A stretch of 64,000 nucleotides of DNA, from positions 186,001-250,000 of the forward strand of contig NZ_BLRH01000024.1 in the NCBI RefSeq assembly GCF_025996515.1, written 5' to 3'. Positions 8,118-16,118 of this stretch are shown piece by piece. The position numbers were made by a program, and so were the translations under genes. Within the stretch, counting starts at the first letter, position 1; every line of letters starts with the position of its first letter. A model generated the notes under the pieces. The model was not told where the DNA came from. It saw nothing but the letters and a program-made list of their open reading frames with translations, and did no database searches. This DNA comes from Rhizohabitans arisaemae. GTDB taxonomy: Bacteria; Actinomycetota; Actinomycetes; Streptosporangiales; Streptosporangiaceae.

Positions 8118-8711
8118 GTGAGATCCCAGCGTGCCGAACTCGTCGCGGACACCGCCATCGACCTGCTCGCCGACCGGGGGATGCGCGGGCTGACCCATCG
8201 GGCGGTGGACGAGGCCGCCGGACTGCCGCCGGGTTCCACCTCCAACCTGGCCCGCACCCGCTCGGCGCTGCTGGAGCTCACGCTGGACCGCCTCACCGAG
8301 CTGGAGATCGCCGAGTACGACTCCTTCCTCACCCTGACCGGCGCCGGCCTCGAAGAAGGGGCGGAGACGCTCGCCGACCTCGCCGCCAAGGCCCTGTGGA
8401 TCCAGCTGACCGCCGGCCGCCGCCGGACGATCGCCCGGTACGAGCTGGCGCTGGAGGCCACCCGGCGGCCGGAGCTGCGCACGGCGTACGACAAGGTGGG
8501 CGCCCTCTTCCGGGAACCCGGGGTGGCGATCCTGACCGCCGCCGGGTCGTCGGACCCGCTCCGGCACAGCCGTCAGATCGTCGCCTTCACCGAGGGCCTG
8601 GTCTTCGACGCCGTCGTCGGCGCCGGTGCCGAGCCCACCCCGGACGACCTCCGCCGCGGCCTCGCCGAACTCCTCCGCGGCATGCTGATCCGGCCCGACC
8701 CCCGGCCGTGA
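8118..8711 (+). CDS. TetR/AcrR-family transcriptional regulator
   Basis: 197 residues. The N-terminal helix-turn-helix reads AIDLLADRGMRGLTHRAVDEAAGLPPGSTSNLARTRSALLEL. The all-helical C-terminal domain fits ligand binding and dimerisation. The GTG at 8118 has no usable Shine-Dalgarno, while TAGTAT at 8106-8111 is placed as a -10 just upstream, so the transcript is probably leaderless. It likely represses itself and the divergent monooxygenase from the three ACTAC-N4-GTAGT operators; the inducer is unknown. Confidence 0.9.
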   Translation: MRSQRAELVADTAIDLLADRGMRGLTHRAVDEAAGLPPGSTSNLARTRSALLELTLDRLTELEIAEYDSFLTLTGAGLEEGAETLADLAAKALWIQLTAGRRRTIARYELALEATRRPELRTAYDKVGALFREPGVAILTAAGSSDPLRHSRQIVAFTEGLVFDAVVGAGAEPTPDDLRRGLAELLRGMLIRPDPRP

Positions 8712-8787
8712 CCGCTCGGTGTGGGCGGCGGCGACGGGTGCGCGCCGGAAATCGAGGGAAGCCCGTGGATCGTCGTGGGGCAAAGCT

Positions 8788-9567
8788 ATGCTCCCAGCCG
8801 TGGGACCCGATGAGCTGGAGCGGCACATCACCGAACTGCGGGCTCGGGTCTGGCAGGCTAGAGCCCGAGGTGAGGAAAGCGTGGTCCGGGCGTTGCGCGA
8901 GGAGATCCACCAGGCCGAACGGACCTGGGAGGCGGCGTTCGAACCCGGGCGCCGGGAGCGGCCGCCTCCGGCGCGGGAGCAGGTCCACCGGGCGCTGACC
9001 CTGCTCGGCGTCCCGGCGGCGACCAGGCTGATCGCCGCGGTGGGCGAGTCGTTCTTCGCGGGGGGCGTCGGAACCGGGCGGCTCGCCGGCCTGCGGCGGG
9101 ACGAGGAACGCGCCTACCGTGCAGCCCCGGGAGCCAGGCCGTACTATCTGTGCGCGGCGCTCACCGCGCAGCCGCTGTCACCGGCCAGAGGCGTCCTGGC
9201 CGTCAGCACCTGGCCGATGCCGGTCAGGATCGTGGGGCCGCTGAGTCCCCGGACGGATTTCCTCGTCTCGACCATCCGGATCGCCGAGCACGTCATGGGG
9301 CTCGCCGAGGCCGGGACGGACGCCTCCGAGGCGGCGTACCGGCTGCTCACCCGGATGGGCCACAACATTCCCGGCGGCGTCGGCGGCTTCGAACGGGTCG
9401 ATCCCGTCCGGATCACGGCGGCCGCCGAGGCCGAGCTCGCCGTGCACCGGGACCGGGACCGGCTGCAGCGCGCGGAGGCGGCCGAACGGGCGGTCGCCCG
9501 GCTGGACGAGGCGGGCAGGCTGTTCGGCGCCCGCGGGGGAACCGTGAAGAGTGAGGGGACCGCGTGA
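8788..9567 (+). CDS. Unknown first gene of a nuclease-helicase operon, possible winged-helix protein
   Basis: 259 residues from ATG 8788; a GTG at 8800 is an alternative start. Residues about 5-50 are a charged helix with coiled-coil character. The stretch HRALTLLGVPAATRLIAAV with the following YYLCAALT region resembles a helix-turn-helix or winged-helix fold. The C-terminus is again helical and rich in Arg/Glu/Ala. No catalytic motif is seen. Its stop overlaps the next start (GTGA), so it is co-translated with the nuclease. DNA recognition or operon regulation is a guess. Confidence 0.7.
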   Translation: MLPAVGPDELERHITELRARVWQARARGEESVVRALREEIHQAERTWEAAFEPGRRERPPPAREQVHRALTLLGVPAATRLIAAVGESFFAGGVGTGRLAGLRRDEERAYRAAPGARPYYLCAALTAQPLSPARGVLAVSTWPMPVRIVGPLSPRTDFLVSTIRIAEHVMGLAEAGTDASEAAYRLLTRMGHNIPGGVGGFERVDPVRITAAAEAELAVHRDRDRLQRAEAAERAVARLDEAGRLFGARGGTVKSEGTA

Positions 9568-10676
9568 GCCGTCTCGACCCGGTGCGCGGGTCCGCCGAAC
9601 CCGTCGAGCACAACGCTAGGACGATCGCGGCGCTCGCCGTGAACCCGGGCTGCGACCGGCGGGCCGTGCTGGACGCCGCCGGGGTGGACAAACGGAAAAC
9701 CGCACGGCACCTGGGCCGTTCCGGCGCCTTCGGCCGTTCCCCGTTCGCGCAGAGCCGGGAGAACTCCTTCGCCGACCTGGTCAAAGCCGACGGAGCGGCC
9801 CATCTGCTCCGCCTGCTCCGCGAGAGGTTCGGCCTGTCCCTTTCCGAGGTGGCCTATGTGGACGTCTCCGATGCGGGGGCCGACCGGCGGGCCGAGGTGC
9901 GCCACGCCCGTACCCGGACCGAGCTCGCGCGGGCGGCGGAGGGGCGGGAGACGACGGGGACGCTGTTCGACAACCCGATGCTCAAGCTCGACGTGGCCGG
10001 ATACGAGGTCTACCTGGAACCCCGCGTGATCGCGTTTCAGGTTCGGGGGCGGTTCCACGTGGTGGAGATCAAATCGTTCCCCATCGTCGACGACCAGGCG
10101 GACGCCGCGCAGGTCTCGGCGGCGGCGCGCCAATCGGCGGTGTACGTGCACGCGATGCGGTGCGTGTTCGCCGACCTGGGCCTGGACCCCGGGCGGGTGT
10201 CGCACGAGGTGCTGCTGGTGTGCCCCAAGGATTTCGCGAACCACCCCACGGCCGCGCTGATCGACGTGCGGCCGCAGCTGAGCGTGTTGCGGCGTCAGCT
10301 CGCCCGGCTCAAGCGGATCGACCACATCCTGGACGGGCTGCCCGCGGGCTTCACCCTCGACCTCCGGCCGGACGCCGCGGGGACCCCCACCCGGCCGGCG
10401 GCGGAGCTCCGTACGGCCCTGACGACCGTCGAGGCGCGCTACGCCCCCGAATGCCTGGACAGTTGTGAGATGGCGTTCTTCTGCAGGGACGAGGCACGGG
10501 CGGCCGACCGGGTCGAGGCGCTGGGGCGGTCGGTCCGGGAGGAACTCGGCGGCTTGGAGTCCGTCGCGGCGGTGCTCGCCCTCGCCGACGGCACCGCCTC
10601 CCCCACAGACGATCAGCAGGAGATCGCGGCCCGGCTGCGCCACGTCCAGCTGCTGTACGCCGAGGCCGTCGCATGA
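9564..10676 (+). CDS. Cas4/AddB-like PD-(D/E)XK nuclease with predicted 4Fe-4S cluster
   Basis: 370 residues. The core has D143 in LKLDVAGYEVYLEPR and the E168-I-K170 motif in FHVVEIKSF, followed by RQSAVYVHAM, a QxxxY-like motif; this is the arrangement of RecB-family/Cas4 exonucleases. One cysteine near the N-terminus (C30, NPGCDRRAV) and three near the C-terminus (C297, C301, C307 in CLDSCEMAFFC) match the split iron-sulfur staple of Cas4 and AddB. Overlapping genes put it with an SF1 helicase, the partnership seen in AddAB-like resection machines. There is no cas1, cas2 or CRISPR nearby. Activity is inferred. Confidence 0.8.
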   Translation: MSRLDPVRGSAEPVEHNARTIAALAVNPGCDRRAVLDAAGVDKRKTARHLGRSGAFGRSPFAQSRENSFADLVKADGAAHLLRLLRERFGLSLSEVAYVDVSDAGADRRAEVRHARTRTELARAAEGRETTGTLFDNPMLKLDVAGYEVYLEPRVIAFQVRGRFHVVEIKSFPIVDDQADAAQVSAAARQSAVYVHAMRCVFADLGLDPGRVSHEVLLVCPKDFANHPTAALIDVRPQLSVLRRQLARLKRIDHILDGLPAGFTLDLRPDAAGTPTRPAAELRTALTTVEARYAPECLDSCEMAFFCRDEARAADRVEALGRSVREELGGLESVAAVLALADGTASPTDDQQEIAARLRHVQLLYAEAVA

Positions 10677-10707
10677 GACCGGGTCGTGCCGGGAAGGCGG
10701 TGCCCCG

Positions 10708-12150
10708 GTGAGCGTGCTCACCTCGCTGATGCGCGCCCGAGCCGTCCGGCGGGGCAGGGCGCTCCCCGTCGCCACGGTACGGCACCTGCACCTGTCGCCA
10801 CGGCCGCTGGTGTTCGTCCCGCTCAGGCTGGCGGGGGAGGCCGCGGCGCCGCTCGGCGCGATGGTCGGCGCCGATCCGGCCGACCCGCGGCTCCTCGTCG
10901 TCCCGCAGCCGCGCAACCGGGAGCTGCGGTTCGCGTTCATGGCCGAGCTGGCCGAGGTCGTCCTGACCTACCTCGACGGGTTCGGCGCGGAGCCGGCCGG
11001 CGGGGAGCGGTTCGCCGACGCCCCGCAGATCCTGGTCCCGAACCCGAAGGGGATCGCGTTCATCCGTCTCCTCGGCCGTTCCACCCGGTTCCGCAGGCCC
11101 GACGGCCCGTATCCGGTGCCGCCGTCGGTGCCTCGGCTGGGCACGTGGCTGACCTTCCTCGCCGAACGCGGCGAACACGCCGGCTCGTCGCTGCTGGTCG
11201 CCCTCACCCAGGCGCTCGGCGCGCATTGGGCGACCGGGCAGAGCGCCGTGGAGGACGGGAACCTCGCCGCGCAGCTCGGCTGGATCGACCCGCCGCCCGG
11301 GCTCACCGGACCCGAGGCGGCGGACGCCGCGGAGGACCCGCTGCGCACCCCGCCCGCCGGTCCGGACACCGACCCCGGCTTCGACCGGCTGGTGCTGGAG
11401 CGGAGCATCGCGGCGTACGACGAGTCGGGTTCCCCGGGTCAGGTACGGGCCGCGCTGCGAACCCAGCTGGAGCCGACGTGGGCGTCGATGTGGCAGGCGG
11501 TGGAGCTGCTCCGCCGGCTGCCCGATGCCGGGAGCGTCGCGGGCCGGTGGGAGCGGGACCGCACGGCGTTCACCCGGGAGTATCGGCGGCTCGCCGAGGG
11601 CGGTGCGCCGCAGGGCCGCCGGGACGGCGCGGTCGGCGCGGCCCATCGGCTGGCCAGGCTGGAGGCGGCCCAGCAGGAGTTCGCGGCGCAGTGCGCCTTC
11701 GACGATCCGCTGGCCATGGTGGAGCACCTGCTCAGCGGGAAGGCCTTCCGCGGGACGGTGGTGGAGGTGGACGCGGCGCGCAGGATCGTCCCGCCCGGGG
11801 GGAAACGGGCGAGCTGCCGTCCGCTGGTGGTGGTCGAGGCCGCCGATCCGGTCCTGATCCCGCCGGGGAAGACCGTCCGCTCGCCCCGGCGTCCCCGGCA
11901 GCGGGCCGAGATCCTGCGGATCGAGGGCAACCGGGTGACGCTGCAGCTGCTGGACGGCATGGGCCGCGCGGCCGTACCCGAACCCGGCAGCGTGCCGGAG
12001 CACGGGCAGTCGGTCTGCTACGCCGACCTGGACCTCGGCGGCGGCCGCCGGCCCCCGCTGCCCGCGCTGGAGGAGACCCCGTGGACGCACGGCGGGCCGC
12101 CCGCGGAGTACGTGCCCACCGACGACGACGCGCTGGAGGCCTGGTCGTGA
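10708..12150 (+). CDS. Uncharacterised 480-aa operon partner of nuclease and helicase
   Basis: 480 residues from GTG 10708, which lies 31 bp after the nuclease gene. The N-terminus (LPVATVRHLHLSPRPLVFVPL) is beta-rich; the middle (ERDRTAFTREYRRLAEGG) is helical and charged; the C-terminal third (GTVVEVDAARRIVPP, AEILRIEGNRVTLQLLDG) looks like OB/SH3-type beta-barrel strands, which would suit nucleic-acid contact. I recognise no family and no Walker or nuclease motif. The last codons overlap the helicase start (GTGA), so subunit stoichiometry may be coupled. Confidence 0.75.
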   Translation: MSVLTSLMRARAVRRGRALPVATVRHLHLSPRPLVFVPLRLAGEAAAPLGAMVGADPADPRLLVVPQPRNRELRFAFMAELAEVVLTYLDGFGAEPAGGERFADAPQILVPNPKGIAFIRLLGRSTRFRRPDGPYPVPPSVPRLGTWLTFLAERGEHAGSSLLVALTQALGAHWATGQSAVEDGNLAAQLGWIDPPPGLTGPEAADAAEDPLRTPPAGPDTDPGFDRLVLERSIAAYDESGSPGQVRAALRTQLEPTWASMWQAVELLRRLPDAGSVAGRWERDRTAFTREYRRLAEGGAPQGRRDGAVGAAHRLARLEAAQQEFAAQCAFDDPLAMVEHLLSGKAFRGTVVEVDAARRIVPPGGKRASCRPLVVVEAADPVLIPPGKTVRSPRRPRQRAEILRIEGNRVTLQLLDGMGRAAVPEPGSVPEHGQSVCYADLDLGGGRRPPLPALEETPWTHGGPPAEYVPTDDDALEAWS

Positions 12151-13448
12151 CATCCGCCGCGGAGGAGGCAACGCGGGCCGTCGAGGCGATCCTGGCCGAT
12201 TTCACCGGAGGCCGGCACCGCGGGCTGATCGTCGATTCGCCGCCGGGGGCCGGGAAGACCACGCTGGTGGTCGCGGCCGCGCTCCGGCTGACCGGCGCCG
12301 GCGAGCGGCTTATGATCGTCGCGCAGACCAACGAGCAGGTCGACGATCTGGTGGACCGGCTCGCCCGGCAGGCTCCCGGCCTCGCCGTCGGCCGCCTGCA
12401 CGCCGCCGGGTTCCGGCCCCCGGAGCGGGTGCTGCGGCACCCGGACGTCTTCACGGCCGCCGAGATCCAGACCCTGGAGCACTGCCCGGTCACGGTCTCA
12501 ACCGCGGACAAGTGGGCCTGGGTGCGGGACCGGACGTGGCGGTGGGCGATCGTCGACGAGGCCTACCAGATGCGTTCCGACAAGCTGCTGTCCATCGCCC
12601 CCCTCTTCGCGGGCGGCCATGTCCTCTTCGTCGGGGACCCCGGCCAGCTCGACCCCTTCTCCGTGGTGGAGAGCGACCGTTGGAGCGGTCTGGCCTGGGA
12701 TCCGATGCAGAGCGCGGTCGCGGTCACCGGACGGCTGAACGATCTGGTCGTGCATCGGCTGCCGGTCTCCTGGCGGCTTCCCGCCCACGCCGCGCCGATC
12801 GTCTCGGCGGCCTTCTACCCGGACGGCGGCTTTCGCGCGGGTACGGCCGCGGGGCAACGGCGGCTGGAGCTCGCCGTCCCGGGGACGGGCGGTCCCTGGG
12901 ACCCCGCGATCGAGGAGGCCGCGACCTCGGGGTGGGCGCTGCACGAGCTGCCCGACCGGCATACGGTCCGTACCGACGCCGAGGCCGTACGGGCCTGCGC
13001 GGGCATCGCCCGCCGGCTGGTGGAGCGGGGGGCGCTCGCCCACGACGAGCACGGCACCCACCCGGTGACGGCCGAGCGGATCGCGATCGGATGCGCGCAC
13101 AAGGACCAGGTGGCGGCGATCCGGGCCGCGGGGGTCCCGGAGGGCGTCACGGTGGACACCGCCAACCGGCTGCAGGGCCGCGAGTACGACGTCACCGTGG
13201 TGCTGCACCCGTTGTCCGGACGCCGGGACGCGACGGCCTTCCACCTGGAGTCCGGGCGGCTCTGCGTGCTCACCTCCCGGCACCGCCACGCCTGTGTCGT
13301 GGTCGCGCGGGCCGGGATCGCGGAGCTGCTGGACCGTCACCCGTCCGCGGGCCGCCTCCAGCTCAACGTGCCGGTGAAGTTCCCCGACGGCTGGGAGGCC
13401 AACCACGCCGTCCTCGCCCACCTGGCGAACCACCGCGTCCCCGGCTGA
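12147..13448 (+). CDS. Superfamily 1 DNA/RNA helicase (Upf1/RecD2-like)
   Basis: 433 residues. Walker A is DSPPGAGKTTLVV, motif Ia IVAQTNEQVDDLV, Walker B WAIVDEAYQM, motif III FVGDPGQLDPF, motif IV/V VDTANRLQGREYDVTVVLHP and motif VI GRLCVLTSRHRHACVVVAR. This is a compact SF1 helicase with both RecA-like domains and little accessory sequence. GTG at 12147 overlaps the previous stop. With the Cas4-like nuclease it forms a helicase-nuclease pair whose likely target is foreign or damaged DNA (inference). Confidence 0.88.
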   Translation: MTSAAEEATRAVEAILADFTGGRHRGLIVDSPPGAGKTTLVVAAALRLTGAGERLMIVAQTNEQVDDLVDRLARQAPGLAVGRLHAAGFRPPERVLRHPDVFTAAEIQTLEHCPVTVSTADKWAWVRDRTWRWAIVDEAYQMRSDKLLSIAPLFAGGHVLFVGDPGQLDPFSVVESDRWSGLAWDPMQSAVAVTGRLNDLVVHRLPVSWRLPAHAAPIVSAAFYPDGGFRAGTAAGQRRLELAVPGTGGPWDPAIEEAATSGWALHELPDRHTVRTDAEAVRACAGIARRLVERGALAHDEHGTHPVTAERIAIGCAHKDQVAAIRAAGVPEGVTVDTANRLQGREYDVTVVLHPLSGRRDATAFHLESGRLCVLTSRHRHACVVVARAGIAELLDRHPSAGRLQLNVPVKFPDGWEANHAVLAHLANHRVPG

Positions 13449-13471
13449 CCGCCTCGGGCGGCGGTCCAGGC

Positions 13472-13500
13472 TTGCTACGTGCGTAGCAATGTTCTACAGT
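13472..13500 (+). promoter_or_regulatory. Toxin-antitoxin promoter with built-in palindromic operator
   Basis: A perfect inverted repeat TTGCTACG-TG-CGTAGCAA occupies 13472-13489. Its first hexamer TTGCTA also serves as a -35; 17 bp later TACAGT (13495-13500) is a -10, and the antitoxin ATG follows 6 nt on, indicating a leaderless, autorepressed operon. Confidence 0.65.
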
Positions 13501-13506
13501 TGTTGC

Positions 13507-13761
13507 ATGGTAGCTATTCCCGCACGTGAGCTTCGCAACAACACCGCTGAGGTGCTGCGCCGAGTCGAGGCGGGCGAAGAGATCGATGTTCTTCGGGACA
13601 ATCGTCCTGTGGCCAGGATCGTGCCATTTCCGCGGCGGCGTCGCTGGATTCCTGCGGCTGAGATCATGGAAGAACTTGCTCGGTTGGGGCCGGACAAAAC
13701 AGGGCTCGCGGAAGAGCTCCGGGATGTACTGGCCGAGACCACAGACGACCTGCCGTGGTGA
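13507..13761 (+). CDS. Phd/YefM-family antitoxin
   Basis: 84 residues: MVAIPARELRNNTAEVLRRVEAGEEIDVLRDNRPVARIVPF is the classic Phd/YefM DNA-binding fold, followed by a C-terminal toxin-neutralising tail. ATG 13507 is preferred over ATG 13489, which lies in the operator. The absence of a Shine-Dalgarno and the -10 placement suggest leaderless translation. Its stop overlaps the toxin start (GTGGTGA), the usual antitoxin-first layout. Confidence 0.9.
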   Translation: MVAIPARELRNNTAEVLRRVEAGEEIDVLRDNRPVARIVPFPRRRRWIPAAEIMEELARLGPDKTGLAEELRDVLAETTDDLPW

Positions 13762-14150
13762 AGCTCCGCAAAGCCATAGCCGACACATCGATCTTCGTCG
13801 GTGTGGAGGCTAGAAGGTTCGATGTCGAACGGTTCCTTGAGTTCGAATGGGCGGTGTCGGCAGTCACTTTGGGCGAGTTACGGCTGGGTGTGCTGCAAGC
13901 AAGAGACCATGAATCCGCGTCGTGGCGATTGTCCACGTACCAGTTGGCCCAGCGTTTCGAACCGTTGCCGATAGATGAAGACGTTTCCGAGACATGGGCG
14001 CTCTTGGTCTCGCGCCTTCGCGCGGAGGGGCGCAAGGCTCCGATCAACGATAGCTGGATCGCGGCGACGGCACTTACACATGGGCTTCCGGTGGTGACGC
14101 AAGACGCCGACTATGACGGTATGCCCGGACTTGAGATCGTGAAGCTCTGA
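13755..14150 (+). CDS. PIN-domain (VapC-type) ribonuclease toxin
   Basis: 131 residues; the first two codons are both GTG (13755, 13758), each overlapping the antitoxin stop. The PIN-domain acidic residues are present: the Asp of IADTSIFVG, the Glu of TLGELRLGV, the Asp of INDSWIAATAL and the Asp of VVTQDADYDG. Such toxins cleave tRNA or rRNA, or other RNA, when the antitoxin is degraded. The gene is adjacent to the nuclease-helicase operon, on the same strand. Confidence 0.92.
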   Translation: MVKLRKAIADTSIFVGVEARRFDVERFLEFEWAVSAVTLGELRLGVLQARDHESASWRLSTYQLAQRFEPLPIDEDVSETWALLVSRLRAEGRKAPINDSWIAATALTHGLPVVTQDADYDGMPGLEIVKL

Positions 14151-14154
14151 GTTC

Positions 14155-14772
14155 TCAGCGGTCGCGGAGGTCGTCTTCGCGGAGGAGGGTGGCGAGGTCG
14201 AGTTTGGTGTAGGCGGGGCGGCCGGCTTTGCGGTACTTCTCCTTCACCCGGTCCAGGTAGTTCTTGGCCGTCCCCGGCTTGATGCCGGCTCTTCTGGCCG
14301 CGGCGGTCAAGGTCATGCCCGAGGCGTAGGCGAGCAGGACGGCGCGTTCCTGGGGCGAGAGGGCCGGACGGTCGTAGTGCCGGCGGTGTGCCGGTTCGGG
14401 GGACGGGCCGGCGGCTTCGGCGGCGATCGCCCGTACCGCGTCGGTGAGGGTGGTGAGGCTGTGGTCTTTGGTCAGGTAGCCCCTGGCCCCGGCTTGGACG
14501 ACCCGTCCGGCCAGGTCACCGGAGGAGGCCACGCCGACCACGAGAACCCGGCTCCCGGCGGCGGTGAGCCGGGTCACGTTCTCGACCGGGTCGGAGCAGT
14601 CGGCCAGGAGCAGGTCGAGGACGACCACCTGGGCCGGTTTCCGGCCGCCGGAGAGGAGCTCGCCGACGGTGCGGGCCGCGGCGATCAGTTCGATGTCGGG
14701 GACTCGCGCGAGCCAGGCGGTGAGTCCGTCGATCAGCATCTGGTCGTCGTCGACCAGCGATACCGTGATCAT
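14155..14772 (-). CDS. Orphan LuxR/NarL-type response regulator
   Basis: 205 residues from ATG 14772. The receiver domain starts VSLVDDDQMLIDGL (acidic pocket DDD), with the phospho-acceptor Asp in VVVLDLLLADC and the conserved Lys in GYLTKDHSL. The C-terminal helix-turn-helix LSPQERAVLLAYASGMTLTAAARRAGIKPGTAKNYLDRVKEKY is LuxR-like though divergent. There is no histidine kinase beside it. It is divergent from the lanthipeptide precursor array, across a region with repeated TGAAATCTGT sites, so it is the best candidate cluster activator. Confidence 0.85.
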   Translation of the reverse strand: MITVSLVDDDQMLIDGLTAWLARVPDIELIAAARTVGELLSGGRKPAQVVVLDLLLADCSDPVENVTRLTAAGSRVLVVGVASSGDLAGRVVQAGARGYLTKDHSLTTLTDAVRAIAAEAAGPSPEPAHRRHYDRPALSPQERAVLLAYASGMTLTAAARRAGIKPGTAKNYLDRVKEKYRKAGRPAYTKLDLATLLREDDLRDR

Positions 14773-14901
14773 TTGTGTCCCTGCGTCGCCGGCGGGCCGA
14801 ACGGGTGACTTGACTAGATCTTGACGCCGAAAGGCAGAGAGTGCAATGTGGCAAACCCTCAGATTGACCGGGGGCCTGTAGCAGAAAACCACAGCAAATC
14901 C

Positions 14902-14951
14902 TGAAATCTGTAAGACAACCACCGATTAACAGCATGGTGGATGAAATCTGT
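14902..14951 (+). promoter_or_regulatory. Direct repeats upstream of the lanthipeptide array
   Basis: TGAAATCTGT occurs at 14902-14911 and 14942-14951, each followed by (C)AAGAC, exactly 40 bp apart start to start (about four helical turns). A reverse-oriented half-site CAGATT lies just upstream near 14860. The region is AT-richer than the genes. Candidate binding sites for the divergent response regulator. Confidence 0.4.
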
Positions 14952-15029
14952 CAAGACCCCGGATTTGCCGTCTACTGCGGGGGGATCGCCTCGCCGGATC
15001 ATGGCGCAAGGCGGAGCGAAGGAGACGTC

Positions 15030-15215
15030 ATGCCCCCGACGGTGGAGCTGTCCGAGAAGATCGTGGCCGGTTGGCGGACGGGTGATGTGGAGGGTCCGGC
15101 GGGTCCGGTGCTCGGCGCCTACGTCGAGTCCGAGATCACGATGACCGGGCCCGGGCAGAGCGGGAGATGCGGCACGGAGTGCACGAGATCCCGGCCCACG
15201 ATCTTCTGCTGCTGA
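15030..15215 (+). CDS. Lanthipeptide precursor 1
   Basis: 61 residues from ATG 15030 with GGAG upstream; a longer in-frame open frame from 14934 is not supported. The leader is MPPTVELSEKIVAGWRTG then DVEGPAGPVLGAYVESEITM. The C-terminal part ends SGRCGTECTRSRPTIFCC with four Cys and several Ser/Thr, a substrate pattern for lanthionine formation by the LanM encoded downstream. First of seven tandem copies. Confidence 0.88.
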   Translation: MPPTVELSEKIVAGWRTGDVEGPAGPVLGAYVESEITMTGPGQSGRCGTECTRSRPTIFCC

Positions 15216-15317
15216 TCGCCGGCCCCCACGATTGAACGCGGGACCCTTCCCGTGTCTTGCGACTCCGACTCGATCCGGGCCGTCATAAGCACGATCCGGT
15301 CATAGGAAGGAGAGGAC

Positions 15318-15500
15318 ATGCCCCCCACGCTTGAGTTGTCCGAGGAGATTGTGGCCGGTTGGCGCAGCGGCGCGGTCGACGGCCCGGCGGGTCCGGTGCT
15401 CGGCGCCTACGTCGAAGCCGAGATCACGATGACCTGGCCGCCCCAGTCGGGGCGCTGCGGCACCGACTGCACCAATTCCGGCAGGCGGCTCTGCTGCTGA
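15318..15500 (+). CDS. Lanthipeptide precursor 2
   Basis: 60 residues, AGGAGAG ribosome binding site before ATG 15318. The leader LELSEEIVAGWRSG...GPAGPVLGAYVEAEITM is almost identical to the other copies; the variable end reads SGRCGTDCTNSGRRLCC. Confidence 0.88.
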   Translation: MPPTLELSEEIVAGWRSGAVDGPAGPVLGAYVEAEITMTWPPQSGRCGTDCTNSGRRLCC

Positions 15501-15565
15501 CCCCTCCGATAGAGCCACCCTTGACCTCGGCCGGGTGCCGAGTGTCCTGAGTGAAAGGAAGAGTC

Positions 15566-15748
15566 ATGCCCCCCACGCTTGAGTTGTCCGAGGAGATTGT
15601 GGCCGGTTGGCGGAGTGGCGCCGTGGAGGGTCCGGCGGGTCCGGTGCTCGGCGTCTACGCCGAGCACGAGATCACGATGACCTGGCCTCCGATTTCGGGG
15701 CGCTGCGGCAGCATCTGTACAGGGTCGCGTACCAACCCCTGCTGCTGA
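15566..15748 (+). CDS. Lanthipeptide precursor 3
   Basis: 60 residues from ATG 15566 (AAGGAAGAG upstream). The leader is shared with the other copies, with VYAEHEITM at its end; the variable part ends ISGRCGSICTGSRTNPCC. Cys spacing CGxxC...CC is conserved. Confidence 0.88.
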   Translation: MPPTLELSEEIVAGWRSGAVEGPAGPVLGVYAEHEITMTWPPISGRCGSICTGSRTNPCC

Positions 15749-15883
15749 TCGCACCCTGGCCCGGCACGCGGCCCGACCCGTTTGAGCCGTGCGTCATCAG
15801 GCCCCCGGCCCGTGAGCCTTCCGGCTTGTCGGCCCGACCCACGACCTTGACCGGGGCCGAGCACCCCGGTGGCAGGAGGAGCC

Positions 15884-16069
15884 ATGCCCCCGACGTTGGA
15901 AGTGTCCGAGGAGATTGCGGCCGGTTGGCGGAGCGGCGCCGTGGAGAGTCCGGCAGGTCCGGTGCTCGGCGCCTACGTCGAGTCCGAGATCACGATGACC
16001 GGGCCCGGGCACAGCGGCAAATGCGGTACGGCGTGCACGGGGTCCCAGCCCACGATCTACTGCTGCTGA
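15884..16069 (+). CDS. Lanthipeptide precursor 4
   Basis: 61 residues from ATG 15884 (AGGAGGAG upstream; an in-frame ATG at 15869 would add five residues but lies before the ribosome binding site). The leader LEVSEEIAAGWRSG carries A for V at one position and SPAGP for GPAGP. The variable end is HSGKCGTACTGSQPTIYCC, closest to precursor 1. Confidence 0.88.
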   Translation: MPPTLEVSEEIAAGWRSGAVESPAGPVLGAYVESEITMTGPGHSGKCGTACTGSQPTIYCC

Positions 16070-16118
16070 TCGGCGGACGGCCGCCGAGGATCCGATCCGA
16101 CCGCGCGAAGGAGGGTGC

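Noticed and set aside
8788-13448. Interpretation of the nuclease-helicase operon as part of a CRISPR-Cas system because of the Cas4-like protein
   Set aside because: No repeats, cas1/cas2 or effector genes are present in the window; the same fold and Fe-S staple occur in AddB and other resection nucleases.
14934-15215. Longer 93-residue version of lanthipeptide precursor 1
   Set aside because: The extra N-terminus would include a regulatory repeat and lacks a ribosome binding site; the ATG at 15030 has GGAG and matches the start of all other copies.
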